A DNA stretch of 7,166 nucleotides from an uncultured Faecalibacterium sp. (GTDB taxonomy: Bacteria; Bacillota; Clostridia; Oscillospirales; Ruminococcaceae): contig CAKSXW010000072.1 of assembly GCA_934518555.1 (NCBI GenBank), forward strand, positions 1 to 7,166, given 5' to 3'. How positions within the stretch are numbered: position 1 is the first letter of the stretch; each line of letters opens with the position of its first letter. The notes under the pieces were generated by a model. That model saw only the letters and a program-made list of their open reading frames with translations. It was not told where the DNA came from and searched no databases. This document shows positions 1 to 6,131 of this stretch, piece by piece. Both the position numbers and the translations under genes were made by a program.

Positions 1-311
1 AAAAAATACAAGTCGTTCATAAAAAAGACTTAAAAAATCAGGCGGATTATGCTAGAATAACTACGTTGTATGCTGGCCTCGTATTGCGAAGCCGCCAGCC
101 CGGGGACCGGTTCCGGCCTGCCGGGCGAGGCGTCAGCAAACCGCTGCGAAAGTGGATGAACGAGGCCGGGGTCCCACCGGAAGCAAGAGACGGCCTGCCC
201 CTGCTGGCAGCAGGCAGCCAGGTGCTTTGGGTGTGGGGAGAGGGATTTGCAGAGGGCCTGGCCCCAGACCAGACCACAGCAGAGATCCTGCAAATGGATT
301 TGGAAACTTGA
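1..311 (+). CDS. tilS: tRNA(Ile)-lysidine synthetase TilS, C-terminal part (5' truncated)
   Basis: This is the last 102 codons of a gene that enters the window already open; the reading frame starts at base 3 with no stop upstream, so no start codon is given. TilS uses ATP and lysine to convert the wobble cytidine of the CAU-anticodon tRNA-Ile to lysidine, letting it read AUA. The visible part is the small C-terminal domain of the family: RSRQPGDRF, then a glycine-rich turn and SKPLRKWMNEAGVP, then RDGLPLL and a VLWVWGEG strand. The N-terminal PP-loop ATPase domain lies outside the window. Identity is supported by hpt and ftsH directly downstream, a classic Firmicutes order. The first 65 bases are much richer in A and T than the rest but still encode plausible in-frame protein. 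The gene ends in TGA, 20 bases before hpt. Confidence 0.88.
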   Translation, partial: KIQVVHKKDLKNQADYARITTLYAGLVLRSRQPGDRFRPAGRGVSKPLRKWMNEAGVPPEARDGLPLLAAGSQVLWVWGEGFAEGLAPDQTTAEILQMDLET

Positions 312-331
312 ATGGATAAAGGAGAAACATC

Positions 332-880
332 ATGAGCATGAACGATGATATCAAGGCCGTTCTGGTGTCGGAAGAACAGCTGAAGGCCAAGGTGGCCCAG
401 TTGGGTGCCCAGATCAGCAAGGACTACGAGGGCAGCAACCTGGTGCTGGTGTCCATCCTCAAGGGCTCCGTGGTCTTTATGGCCGACCTGATGCGTGCTG
501 TTACCATCCCTTGCAGCATCGACTTTATGGTGGTGTCCAGCTACGGCGGCAGCAACACCACCACCAGCGGCCTGGTGAAGATCATCAAGGACCTGGACGG
601 CGATCTGTCCGGCAAGGACGTGCTGATCGTGGAGGACATCCTGGACACCGGCGTCACCCTGTCCAAGCTGGTGCCCATGCTCAAGATGCGGAACCCCAAC
701 TCCGTCAAGATCTGCACCATCCTGGACAAGCCCAGCCGCCGCAAGGCCGACATCCAGCCCGACTACGAGGGCTTCCAGGTGCCGGACGAGTTTGTGGTGG
801 GCTATGGCCTGGACTACGACGAAAAGTACCGCAACCTGCCCTATGTGGGCGTTCTCAAGCCCGAGGTCTACGCACAGTAA
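332..880 (+). CDS. hpt: Hypoxanthine phosphoribosyltransferase
   Basis: The 182-residue protein is a normal-length type I purine phosphoribosyltransferase. It salvages hypoxanthine, and in many bacteria guanine, by joining the base to PRPP to give IMP or GMP in the cytoplasm. Visible motifs are the LKGS loop (43-46), the SSYG flexible-loop segment (69-72), the PRPP-binding signature VLIVEDILDTGVTL (97-110) with the tandem acidic pair, the LDKPSRRK segment (131-138) whose lysine would contact the purine, and DYDEKYRNLPY (161-171) near the C-terminus. The ATG at 332 is preceded by AAAGGAG at 318-324 with a 7-base spacer. It sits 20 bases after tilS and shortly before ftsH with no terminator on either side, so it is probably co-transcribed with them. 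Nothing appears truncated or unusual. Confidence 0.96.
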   Translation: MSMNDDIKAVLVSEEQLKAKVAQLGAQISKDYEGSNLVLVSILKGSVVFMADLMRAVTIPCSIDFMVVSSYGGSNTTTSGLVKIIKDLDGDLSGKDVLIVEDILDTGVTLSKLVPMLKMRNPNSVKICTILDKPSRRKADIQPDYEGFQVPDEFVVGYGLDYDEKYRNLPYVGVLKPEVYAQ

Positions 881-906
881 GCCCCGGATCAAATTCATCC
901 TGAACT

Positions 907-910
907 GGAG
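907..910 (+). promoter_or_regulatory. Ribosome-binding site that decides the ftsH start
   Basis: GGAG at 907-910 directly abuts the TTG at 911, leaving no spacer, but lies 9 bases before a second in-frame TTG at 920. Normal spacing therefore favours 920 as the start. The stretch between them contains a run of seven T (915-921). Confidence 0.65.
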
Positions 911-919
911 TTGATTTTT

Positions 920-3055
920 TTGCAACCGAAGAAACCTCGCCTGAACCCGCTGATCCTGGCACTGGCCCTGGCGGCTGTGCTGATGGTGTGGTCTGTGCTG
1001 GGCGGCAGCGGCAACAGCGGCAGCTCGTCGTCCATGGCCTATTCCACAGCGGTCCAGTATTTTGAAAACCTGCAGGTCACCAAGTTCACCCTGGACCTGA
1101 ACACCAGCGTGCTGACCATGACCCTCAAGGAGGGCAAGCTGGACCTGCCGGACCCCTCGGCCCAGACGGCCACCCAGGCCACCGGCGGCCTGCTGTCCGG
1201 CATGCTGTCCTCCTCGTCCTCGGCGTCCACCGGGGCCGTGGCCAACAGCGACGGCACCGTGACGGTGCGGTATAAGCTGCCTTACGCCTCGATGTTCGTA
1301 AAGTACGTCAACGATTATATCGAGGCCTACGACGCAGCCAACCCCGACGCCCCCATGGAATACGATTACACCCCCCTGAAGGACACCATCCCCTGGATGG
1401 AGATCCTGTTCTACCTGGGCATGCTGGCTTGCACCGGCTTCCTGCTGTTCTCCATGATGCGGGGCGGCGGTGCCGGCGGCGGCATCATGAACGTGGGCAA
1501 GGCCCGGGTCAAGGACGAACGGGAGAACAAAAAGACTGCCACCTTTGCCGACGTTGCCGGCGAGGATGAGGAAAAAGAGGAGCTCAAGGAAGTGGTGGAG
1601 TTCCTCAAGAGCCCCGACAAGTTCAACACCCTGGGGGCCCGGATCCCCCACGGTGTGCTGCTGGTGGGCCCTCCGGGTACCGGCAAGACCCTGCTGGCCC
1701 GTGCCTGTGCCGGTGAGGCCGGGGTGCCCTTCTACTCCATCTCCGGTTCCGACTTTGTGGAGATGTATGTGGGCGTAGGCGCATCCCGTGTCCGTGACCT
1801 GTTCGACAAGGCAAAAAAGACCATGCCCTGCATTATTTTCATCGACGAGATCGACGCCGTGGGCCGTCAGCGCGGTGCTGGCCTGGGCGGCGGCCACGAC
1901 GAGCGGGAGCAGACTTTGAACCAGCTGCTGGTGGAGATGGATGGCTTTGAGGCCAACGATGGCATCATCGTCATGGCTGCCACCAACCGTGCCGACATCC
2001 TGGATAAGGCTCTGCTGCGGCCGGGCCGCTTTGACCGTCAGGTCTATGTGGGCCTGCCGGACGTAAAGGGCCGTGAGGAGATCCTGAAGGTCCACACCAA
2101 AAACAAGCCCCTGGCCCCGGATGTGTCCCTGAAGGTCATTGCCCAGCGCACCGCCGGTTTTGCCGGTGCTGACCTGGAAAACCTGGTCAACGAGGCCGCC
2201 CTGCTGGCTGCCCGACGCAGCCGCAAGGCCATTACCATGGAGGATATTGAAGAAGCCTCCATGAAGGTCATGGCAGGCCCGGAGAAAAAGAGCCGGGTGG
2301 TGACCCCCGAGGAGAAAAAGCTCACCGCTTACCACGAGGCAGGCCACGCTGTGGCAGGCTTCTACTGCAAGCATCACCCCCGGGTCCATGAGATCACCAT
2401 CATCCCCCGGGGCCAGGCTGGCGGCTACACCATGTACCTGCCGGAAAAGGACCGCAGCTACGTGACCAAGGGCGAGATGTTCGAGGACATCGTGTCCAGC
2501 CTGGGCGGCCGTGTGGCCGAGCAGCTGATCCTGGAGGATATCTCCACCGGTGCCTCCAACGACCTGCAGCAGGCCACCAACATCGCCCGGCAGATGATCA
2601 CCAAGTACGGCTTCTCCGAGCGTCTGGGCCCTGTGGTCTACGGCACCTCCCAGGAGGAGACCTTCCTGGGCCGTGACCTGGGCCAGGGCAAGGGCTACAG
2701 CGAGACCACCGCTGCCGAGATCGACGGCGAGATGCGGGATATCATCGACGAGGCCTACGAGACCTGCCGCCGGACCCTGACGGAGCACCTGGACCAGCTG
2801 CACGCACTGGCCAAGGCCCTGATGGAGCGTGAAAAGCTCAACGAGCAGCAGTTCAACACCATTATGGCTGGGGGCACCCTGCCTCCCCTGGAGGACGTGG
2901 ATGCCGGGCAGCCGGAGCAGCCTGTAGAGGCCGCCCCTGCAGAGACTGCACAGCCTGCAGAAGCTGCAGAGCCGGCGGAGACTGCCCCCCTGGCAGACCA
3001 GCTGCCTGCCCAGGACCCCACCCCGGAGCAGGACGCCCCGGAAGCAACGGAATGA
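920..3055 (+). CDS. ftsH: ATP-dependent zinc metalloprotease FtsH
   Basis: FtsH is a hexameric membrane AAA+ protease that extracts and degrades membrane proteins and some soluble regulators. From the TTG at 920 the protein has 711 residues (714 from 911). In 920 numbering: membrane helix 1 at about 9-28; an extracytoplasmic segment to 157 with an unusual Ser/Thr/Gly/Ala-rich stretch at 84-107; helix 2 at about 160-179; a glycine-rich linker; Walker A GPPGTGKT (250-257); pore loop MYVGVG (282-287); Walker B IIFIDEID (305-312); the second region of homology ending RPGRFDR (367-373) with the arginine fingers; zinc site HEAGH (472-476); and the probable third ligand Asp548 in STGASND. All catalytic residues are present. 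The last 50 or so residues form a low-complexity Pro/Ala/Glu tail. The gene lies between hpt and a zinc-ribbon gene in one apparent operon. The pore aromatic is Tyr where E. coli and B. subtilis have Phe. Confidence 0.97.
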   Translation: MQPKKPRLNPLILALALAAVLMVWSVLGGSGNSGSSSSMAYSTAVQYFENLQVTKFTLDLNTSVLTMTLKEGKLDLPDPSAQTATQATGGLLSGMLSSSSSASTGAVANSDGTVTVRYKLPYASMFVKYVNDYIEAYDAANPDAPMEYDYTPLKDTIPWMEILFYLGMLACTGFLLFSMMRGGGAGGGIMNVGKARVKDERENKKTATFADVAGEDEEKEELKEVVEFLKSPDKFNTLGARIPHGVLLVGPPGTGKTLLARACAGEAGVPFYSISGSDFVEMYVGVGASRVRDLFDKAKKTMPCIIFIDEIDAVGRQRGAGLGGGHDEREQTLNQLLVEMDGFEANDGIIVMAATNRADILDKALLRPGRFDRQVYVGLPDVKGREEILKVHTKNKPLAPDVSLKVIAQRTAGFAGADLENLVNEAALLAARRSRKAITMEDIEEASMKVMAGPEKKSRVVTPEEKKLTAYHEAGHAVAGFYCKHHPRVHEITIIPRGQAGGYTMYLPEKDRSYVTKGEMFEDIVSSLGGRVAEQLILEDISTGASNDLQQATNIARQMITKYGFSERLGPVVYGTSQEETFLGRDLGQGKGYSETTAAEIDGEMRDIIDEAYETCRRTLTEHLDQLHALAKALMEREKLNEQQFNTIMAGGTLPPLEDVDAGQPEQPVEAAPAETAQPAEAAEPAETAPLADQLPAQDPTPEQDAPEATE

Positions 3056-3076
3056 CCCCGGAAAGGAGCGAGTGTC

Positions 3077-4105
3077 GTGGAGGAAAATTTTAACCCGGTA
3101 GCACGGACCCGTGCCAACTATTACACCCCGGGCAGCCCGGTGCAGTTTGTCTGCGTGGAGCTGCTGAAGGGAGATGTCAGCGGCGAGAACGCTGTCTGCC
3201 TTACCTTCAAAAATATTTCCCGGGTGACCCTGACCGCTCTGGAGATCCACTTCAAATGCAAGGGCGTGGACGGGGTGATCCTGTGTGAGGATCAGTTCGA
3301 GTACCGGGATATCGAGGCAAAGCCCGGGGAGCTCTTTGGCATGGACGACGCCGTGTTCATTACGGCCAAGGCCATTACCAGCGTAGACGTCTCCCTGGTA
3401 AACGTGTACAACGGCAAACGGGTGGTGCACCTGGATGCCATCAAGCGAGTGCGTCTGCCGGCTCCTCGCCGCCTGACCCCGGAGCTGGAACAGGGCCTGG
3501 AGGCCCGGATGGGCCGCACGGGCCTGAAGTACCAGCCCCAGGTGCTGGAAAACGGCTGGTACTGCGCCTGCGGTGCCTTCCACCCCAAGGAGGAGGACAC
3601 GGTGTACTGCACCGAGTGCCGGTGCGACCGCATCCTGCTGCAAAATGCCCTGAACACCCTGCTGCAGCCTGCCCAGGCACAGCCTGAGGCTCAGCCCCAG
3701 CAGCCTGCGGAGGAGCCCACCCGGGTGATGGGCGCAGAGCCTGCCGCCCCGGTGGAGGAGCCTACCCGGGTGGTAGGCGGCCCGGCCCCCAGCCCTGTGG
3801 AGGAGGTGGAGCCCTTTGAGCTCCACAAGGACCCGGCAGAGCAATCGGACCGTACCCGTGTGCTGGATGCAGCGGTCCGCAGCCGGTTCTCCGGCCCGGA
3901 CAGTGACACCCAGGGCACCCGTGTGCTGCCTACAGTCCCTGGCCGGGGAGCCCCCCTGCCGGAGGAACCGGAGGAGGACCAGGAGCTGGAGGACCAGCGT
4001 GACAGCGTGGCCGAGGCCCTGATCCGCTGGGTGCCCCCCATCACCGCCATTGTGTGTGCGGTAGTGGCACTGTGCGGCTTTGTGTACTACCAGTTCATGC
4101 TGTAA
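3077..4105 (+). CDS. Unrecognised tail-anchored zinc-ribbon protein with TRV repeats
   Basis: I do not recognise a named family for this 342-residue protein. The GTG start at 3077 has AAGGAG (3063-3068) 8 bases upstream and follows ftsH by 21 bases. Residues 1-155 look beta-rich (alternating hydrophobic strands such as VQFVCVELL and VDVSLVNVY), perhaps a beta-sandwich. Residues 161-183 form a probable zinc ribbon: W161-Y-C163-A-C165-G, then C178-T-E-C181-R-C183. Residues 197-317 are a low-complexity Pro/Gln/Glu linker with about 26 acidic and 11 basic residues and four TRV motifs at T215, T230, T260 and T281. Residues 319-339 are a single hydrophobic helix followed by only a few residues, so the protein is probably tail-anchored with its bulk in the cytoplasm. 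Operon position suggests co-expression with ftsH; a role as an FtsH partner, a signalling scaffold or an envelope sensor is inference only. Confidence 0.85.
   Translation: MEENFNPVARTRANYYTPGSPVQFVCVELLKGDVSGENAVCLTFKNISRVTLTALEIHFKCKGVDGVILCEDQFEYRDIEAKPGELFGMDDAVFITAKAITSVDVSLVNVYNGKRVVHLDAIKRVRLPAPRRLTPELEQGLEARMGRTGLKYQPQVLENGWYCACGAFHPKEEDTVYCTECRCDRILLQNALNTLLQPAQAQPEAQPQQPAEEPTRVMGAEPAAPVEEPTRVVGGPAPSPVEEVEPFELHKDPAEQSDRTRVLDAAVRSRFSGPDSDTQGTRVLPTVPGRGAPLPEEPEEDQELEDQRDSVAEALIRWVPPITAIVCAVVALCGFVYYQFML
3709..3779 (+). repeat. Short direct repeat encoding two EEPTRV units
   Basis: Two 26-base copies (3709-3734 and 3754-3779) start 45 bases apart, an exact multiple of three, and differ at 3 positions. 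Each encodes EEPTRV followed by M or V and then G. This looks like an in-frame duplication that multiplied the TRV motif; two more diverged copies of the motif follow at T260 and T281 without clear DNA similarity. Confidence 0.8.
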
Positions 4106-4119
4106 CGTCAAAAATATGC

Positions 4120-4155
4120 AGGGCGGAGGGAGCCGATGCTTCCTTCGCCCTTTTT
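4120..4155 (+). terminator. Strong intrinsic terminator after the zinc-ribbon gene
   Basis: A 14-bp stem (4120-4133 with 4138-4151) closes on the 4-base loop CGAT, with two G-U wobbles and no mismatch, and runs into five T at 4151-4155. It lies 14 bases after the stop codon and probably ends the tilS-hpt-ftsH transcript. The next gene's ribosome site begins 7 bases after the T-run, so the hairpin may also limit read-through into that gene. Confidence 0.9.
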
Positions 4156-4174
4156 GTAAAGAAAGGAGAACACC

Positions 4175-4924
4175 ATGCAGGAGGATGCACTGCAGGTGGC
4201 CTTTGAGATCAAGACCGCCTGTGATCAGATCAGCCGGGAGCTGCTGCGGTGGCACTGGGAGCAAAAGCCCGGCAGCCACAGCCTGGACTCCCTGCTGCGG
4301 CACCTGGCCCAGCGTCAGAAGGAAAGCCCGGATTACTACGACCGGATGCCGGACCTGAGCGGAAAGACCAGCTGGCAGCAGCTGGACACCACCCTTTGTA
4401 TGCGGGTGCTGCTGGACCCGGAAAAGGACGCTGCCCGGCCCCTGGACCTGTTGGGCAGCACAGCCCGGCCCGGGGCCGCCCGACGGGCCTGCAACGCAGT
4501 ACGGGCCGCTCGCAACGAGGCCGCCCACGCCGCCGATGCCCGGGACGCCGCCCAGGCTGCTCTGCTGTTCCAGGAGGCAGTGGAGAGCCTGGAGGAGGGC
4601 TACCTGGGGACTGCTTTCAAGGAAGGGGAGCTGGCCCAGTATTATCGGCAGGCCGAGGGCTTTTTGGCAGAGTGTGGAGCTGGCAGCCAGCCCAAGGCCT
4701 CCAGCCAGAAGTCTGCCCCGGGGGCAAAGCCTCGCAGCACCAGCCGCAAAAAGCCTGCCTCCGGCGCTGCTGCCAGCCGCGGCAACGGCCGCAGCGGCAA
4801 GAAACCTGCCAGCCGCAAGCAGCCCCCTCGCCGGGATCATGGCAGCCGAAAGATCCTGGCAGTGCTGCTGGTGGTGCTGGTGCTGGGCCTGGTGGTCCGG
4901 GGCCTGACCATGGGCCAGGGGTGA
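4175..4924 (+). CDS. Tail-anchored protein with a candidate HEPN domain
   Basis: This 249-residue protein belongs to no named family I can assign. The ATG at 4175 has AAAGGAG (4162-4168) 6 bases upstream. Residues 1-165 look almost wholly helical. Within them lies WQQLDTTLCMRVLL (67-80) and then AVRAARNEAAHA (108-119), whose R113-N-E-A-A-H118 fits the R-x4-H signature of HEPN domains, with a polar Asn after the Arg as is common there. The order (an LD helix, the RN..AH helix, then another long helix) is reminiscent of Swt1-type HEPN domains; this is pattern recognition, not a search. Residues 171-226 are a Ser/Ala/Pro linker with 17 Lys/Arg and one Asp, including KKPAS twice. Residues 227-241 or so form one membrane helix near the C-terminus, with flanking positive charge predicting a cytoplasmic head. 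HEPN proteins are often RNases, but many are inactive, so activity is unproven. Confidence 0.8.
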   Translation: MQEDALQVAFEIKTACDQISRELLRWHWEQKPGSHSLDSLLRHLAQRQKESPDYYDRMPDLSGKTSWQQLDTTLCMRVLLDPEKDAARPLDLLGSTARPGAARRACNAVRAARNEAAHAADARDAAQAALLFQEAVESLEEGYLGTAFKEGELAQYYRQAEGFLAECGAGSQPKASSQKSAPGAKPRSTSRKKPASGAAASRGNGRSGKKPASRKQPPRRDHGSRKILAVLLVVLVLGLVVRGLTMGQG

Positions 4925-4950
4925 CCTGACCCACCTAAATCTGGGAAAAC

Positions 4951-4983
4951 GTTGGAAATGTGGGATACATTTCCGGCTATTTT
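4951..4983 (+). terminator. Probable weak terminator (or regulatory dyad) after the HEPN-like gene
   Basis: A perfect 8-bp inverted repeat, GGAAATGT (4954-4961) and ACATTTCC (4967-4974), flanks the 5-base loop GGGAT. In RNA it can extend by two G-U pairs and one G-C pair to an 11-bp stem (4951-4977), followed by TATTTT (4978-4983). The tail is short and broken, so termination may be partial. A 21-base dyad 150 bases upstream of the lacI start could alternatively be a protein-binding site. Confidence 0.5.
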
Positions 4984-5041
4984 GTGCAGTATCGCCCAAA
5001 AACCAGAAAACTCAACAGAATAAATCCGGGTAATGCGCCTC

Positions 5042-5070
5042 TTGCAGGACGGGCAAAAGCAGATTATAAT
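5042..5070 (+). promoter_or_regulatory. Sigma-A promoter of the lacI-HAD unit
   Basis: A perfect -10 box TATAAT (5065-5070) lies 17 bases after TTGCAG (5042-5047), a weak -35 match keeping the TTG. Transcription would start near 5077, giving a leader of about 47 bases. The rest of the 199-base gap between 4925 and 5123 holds the dyad at 4951-4983 and no other feature I can support. Confidence 0.75.
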
Positions 5071-5123
5071 ACACTTAAAAAGGCCCAGGTCCTAGGGCAG
5101 TCTGGCAGGAGGAAAGACGGACC

Positions 5124-6116
5124 ATGACCATCAGTGACATCGCAAAAATGGCAGGTGTATCCAGTGCAGCGGTCAGCCGATATCTGAACGGCGGACCCCT
5201 CAGCCAGCAGAAGCGTGCCGCCATCCAGGAGGTGGTGGAGCAGACAGGCTACCGCCCGGACGCTGCCGCCCGGACCTTACGCACCGGCCGGGTGAACCAG
5301 ATCGGCGTCATTGCGCCCAGCATCAGCTCCCAGTCGGTGTGGCAGATCACCGCTGGCATTGCCAGTGTGCTGGAGCAGGAAAAATACCTGATGCTGCTGG
5401 GCAGCACGGAGATGAACGAGGAACGGGAGCTGAGCTATTTTACCGCCATGCAGCACAACCACGTGGCTGGCATCATCCTGCTGGGCAGCTTTTACACCCC
5501 GGAGCTGAGCCGTGCCATCCAGAACTGCCGGGTGCCGTTGGTGATCACCGGGCAGCACTTTCCGGAGCTGCCCTGCGTGTACAGCGATAACTATGGTGCC
5601 GCCCGGGAGCTGTCCCGGCGGATGCTGGACCGGGGCCGCCGGAAGCTGGTGTACATCGGCGGCACCGAAGGGGACCAGCAGGAGGGCATCACCAGCTGCC
5701 GGGCCGGGGTACGGGATGCCCTGGCGGCGGCAGGCATGGACCCGGAGCAGCTGCCCCGGGTGAGCTGCACCAGATTTACCGTGGAGGAGGGTCACCGCTG
5801 CATGACCGAGCTGCTGAGGCTGTACCCGGACCTGGACGGCGTGGTCTGCGTTACCGAGAACGTGGCCCTGGGTGCCCTGAAGGCCCTGAAGGCTGCCGGA
5901 CGGGTGGTAGGAGAAGATGTGAGCCTGGCTGGCATCGGGGACAGCTCAGAGGCGGCCCTGGCAGAGCCGGGCATCACCACGGCCCGGTTCTACCAAAAGC
6001 AGGTGGGGGCCGAGGCCGCCCGGATGCTGCTGCAGCGGCTGGAAAACCCAGACCCCCGGGAGCCGGTGCGGCAGACCACCCTGGGCTACAGCATCGTAGA
6101 CCGGGGCTCTATCTGA
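5124..6116 (+). CDS. LacI-family transcriptional regulator
   Basis: The 330-residue protein has the normal LacI-family length and layout. Residues 1-21 are the helix-turn-helix (ISDIAKMAGVSSAAVSRYLN), where the usual Thr of the recognition helix (TVS) is Ala. The hinge at about 48-56 (AARTLRTGR) keeps the Leu (L52) that normally inserts into the operator minor groove. From NQIGVIAPS (58-66) to the end runs a two-lobed periplasmic-binding-like effector domain, with VAGIILLGS (114-122), KLVYIGG (174-180), LDGVVCVTE (237-245) and VSLAGIGDS (266-274). The closing GYSIVDRGSI and the overall pattern resemble sucrose-type (ScrR-like) regulators, but the ligand cannot be read from sequence. The ATG has AGGAGG (5107-5112) 11 bases upstream. 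It has its own promoter and is followed 15 bases later by a HAD phosphatase, so it may regulate itself and that gene; no convincing operator was found. Confidence 0.95.
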   Translation: MTISDIAKMAGVSSAAVSRYLNGGPLSQQKRAAIQEVVEQTGYRPDAAARTLRTGRVNQIGVIAPSISSQSVWQITAGIASVLEQEKYLMLLGSTEMNEERELSYFTAMQHNHVAGIILLGSFYTPELSRAIQNCRVPLVITGQHFPELPCVYSDNYGAARELSRRMLDRGRRKLVYIGGTEGDQQEGITSCRAGVRDALAAAGMDPEQLPRVSCTRFTVEEGHRCMTELLRLYPDLDGVVCVTENVALGALKALKAAGRVVGEDVSLAGIGDSSEAALAEPGITTARFYQKQVGAEAARMLLQRLENPDPREPVRQTTLGYSIVDRGSI

Positions 6117-6131
6117 GCAAAGGAGAAAACC

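Noticed and set aside
4080..4108. Possible promoter (TTGTGT, 17 bases, TAACGT) for the HEPN-like gene
   Set aside because: Only about half of each box matches; too weak to list as a feature.
4249..4929. A 226-codon plus-strand frame overlapping the HEPN-like gene
   Set aside because: Gly/Pro/Arg-rich shadow with no ribosome site; the overlapping frame from 4175 has a good ribosome site, membrane helix and coherent domain layout.
4944..4957. A cre/LacI-operator-like site around AACGTT
   Set aside because: Only the left half fits; the right half has two mismatches to the catabolite-response consensus, and symmetry beyond the 6-base core is absent.
47..4999. A 1650-codon open frame on the minus strand spanning five genes
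   Set aside because: It is codon-aligned opposite four real genes that share one frame, and stays open because of GC-ending codon bias. Its translation is low-complexity and shows no known domain, while every sense gene has motifs and a ribosome site.
5083..5098. GCCC...GGGC dyad around CCTAGG near the lacI transcription start
   Set aside because: The inner bases do not pair symmetrically, so it is too weak to call an operator, although its position would suit autoregulation.
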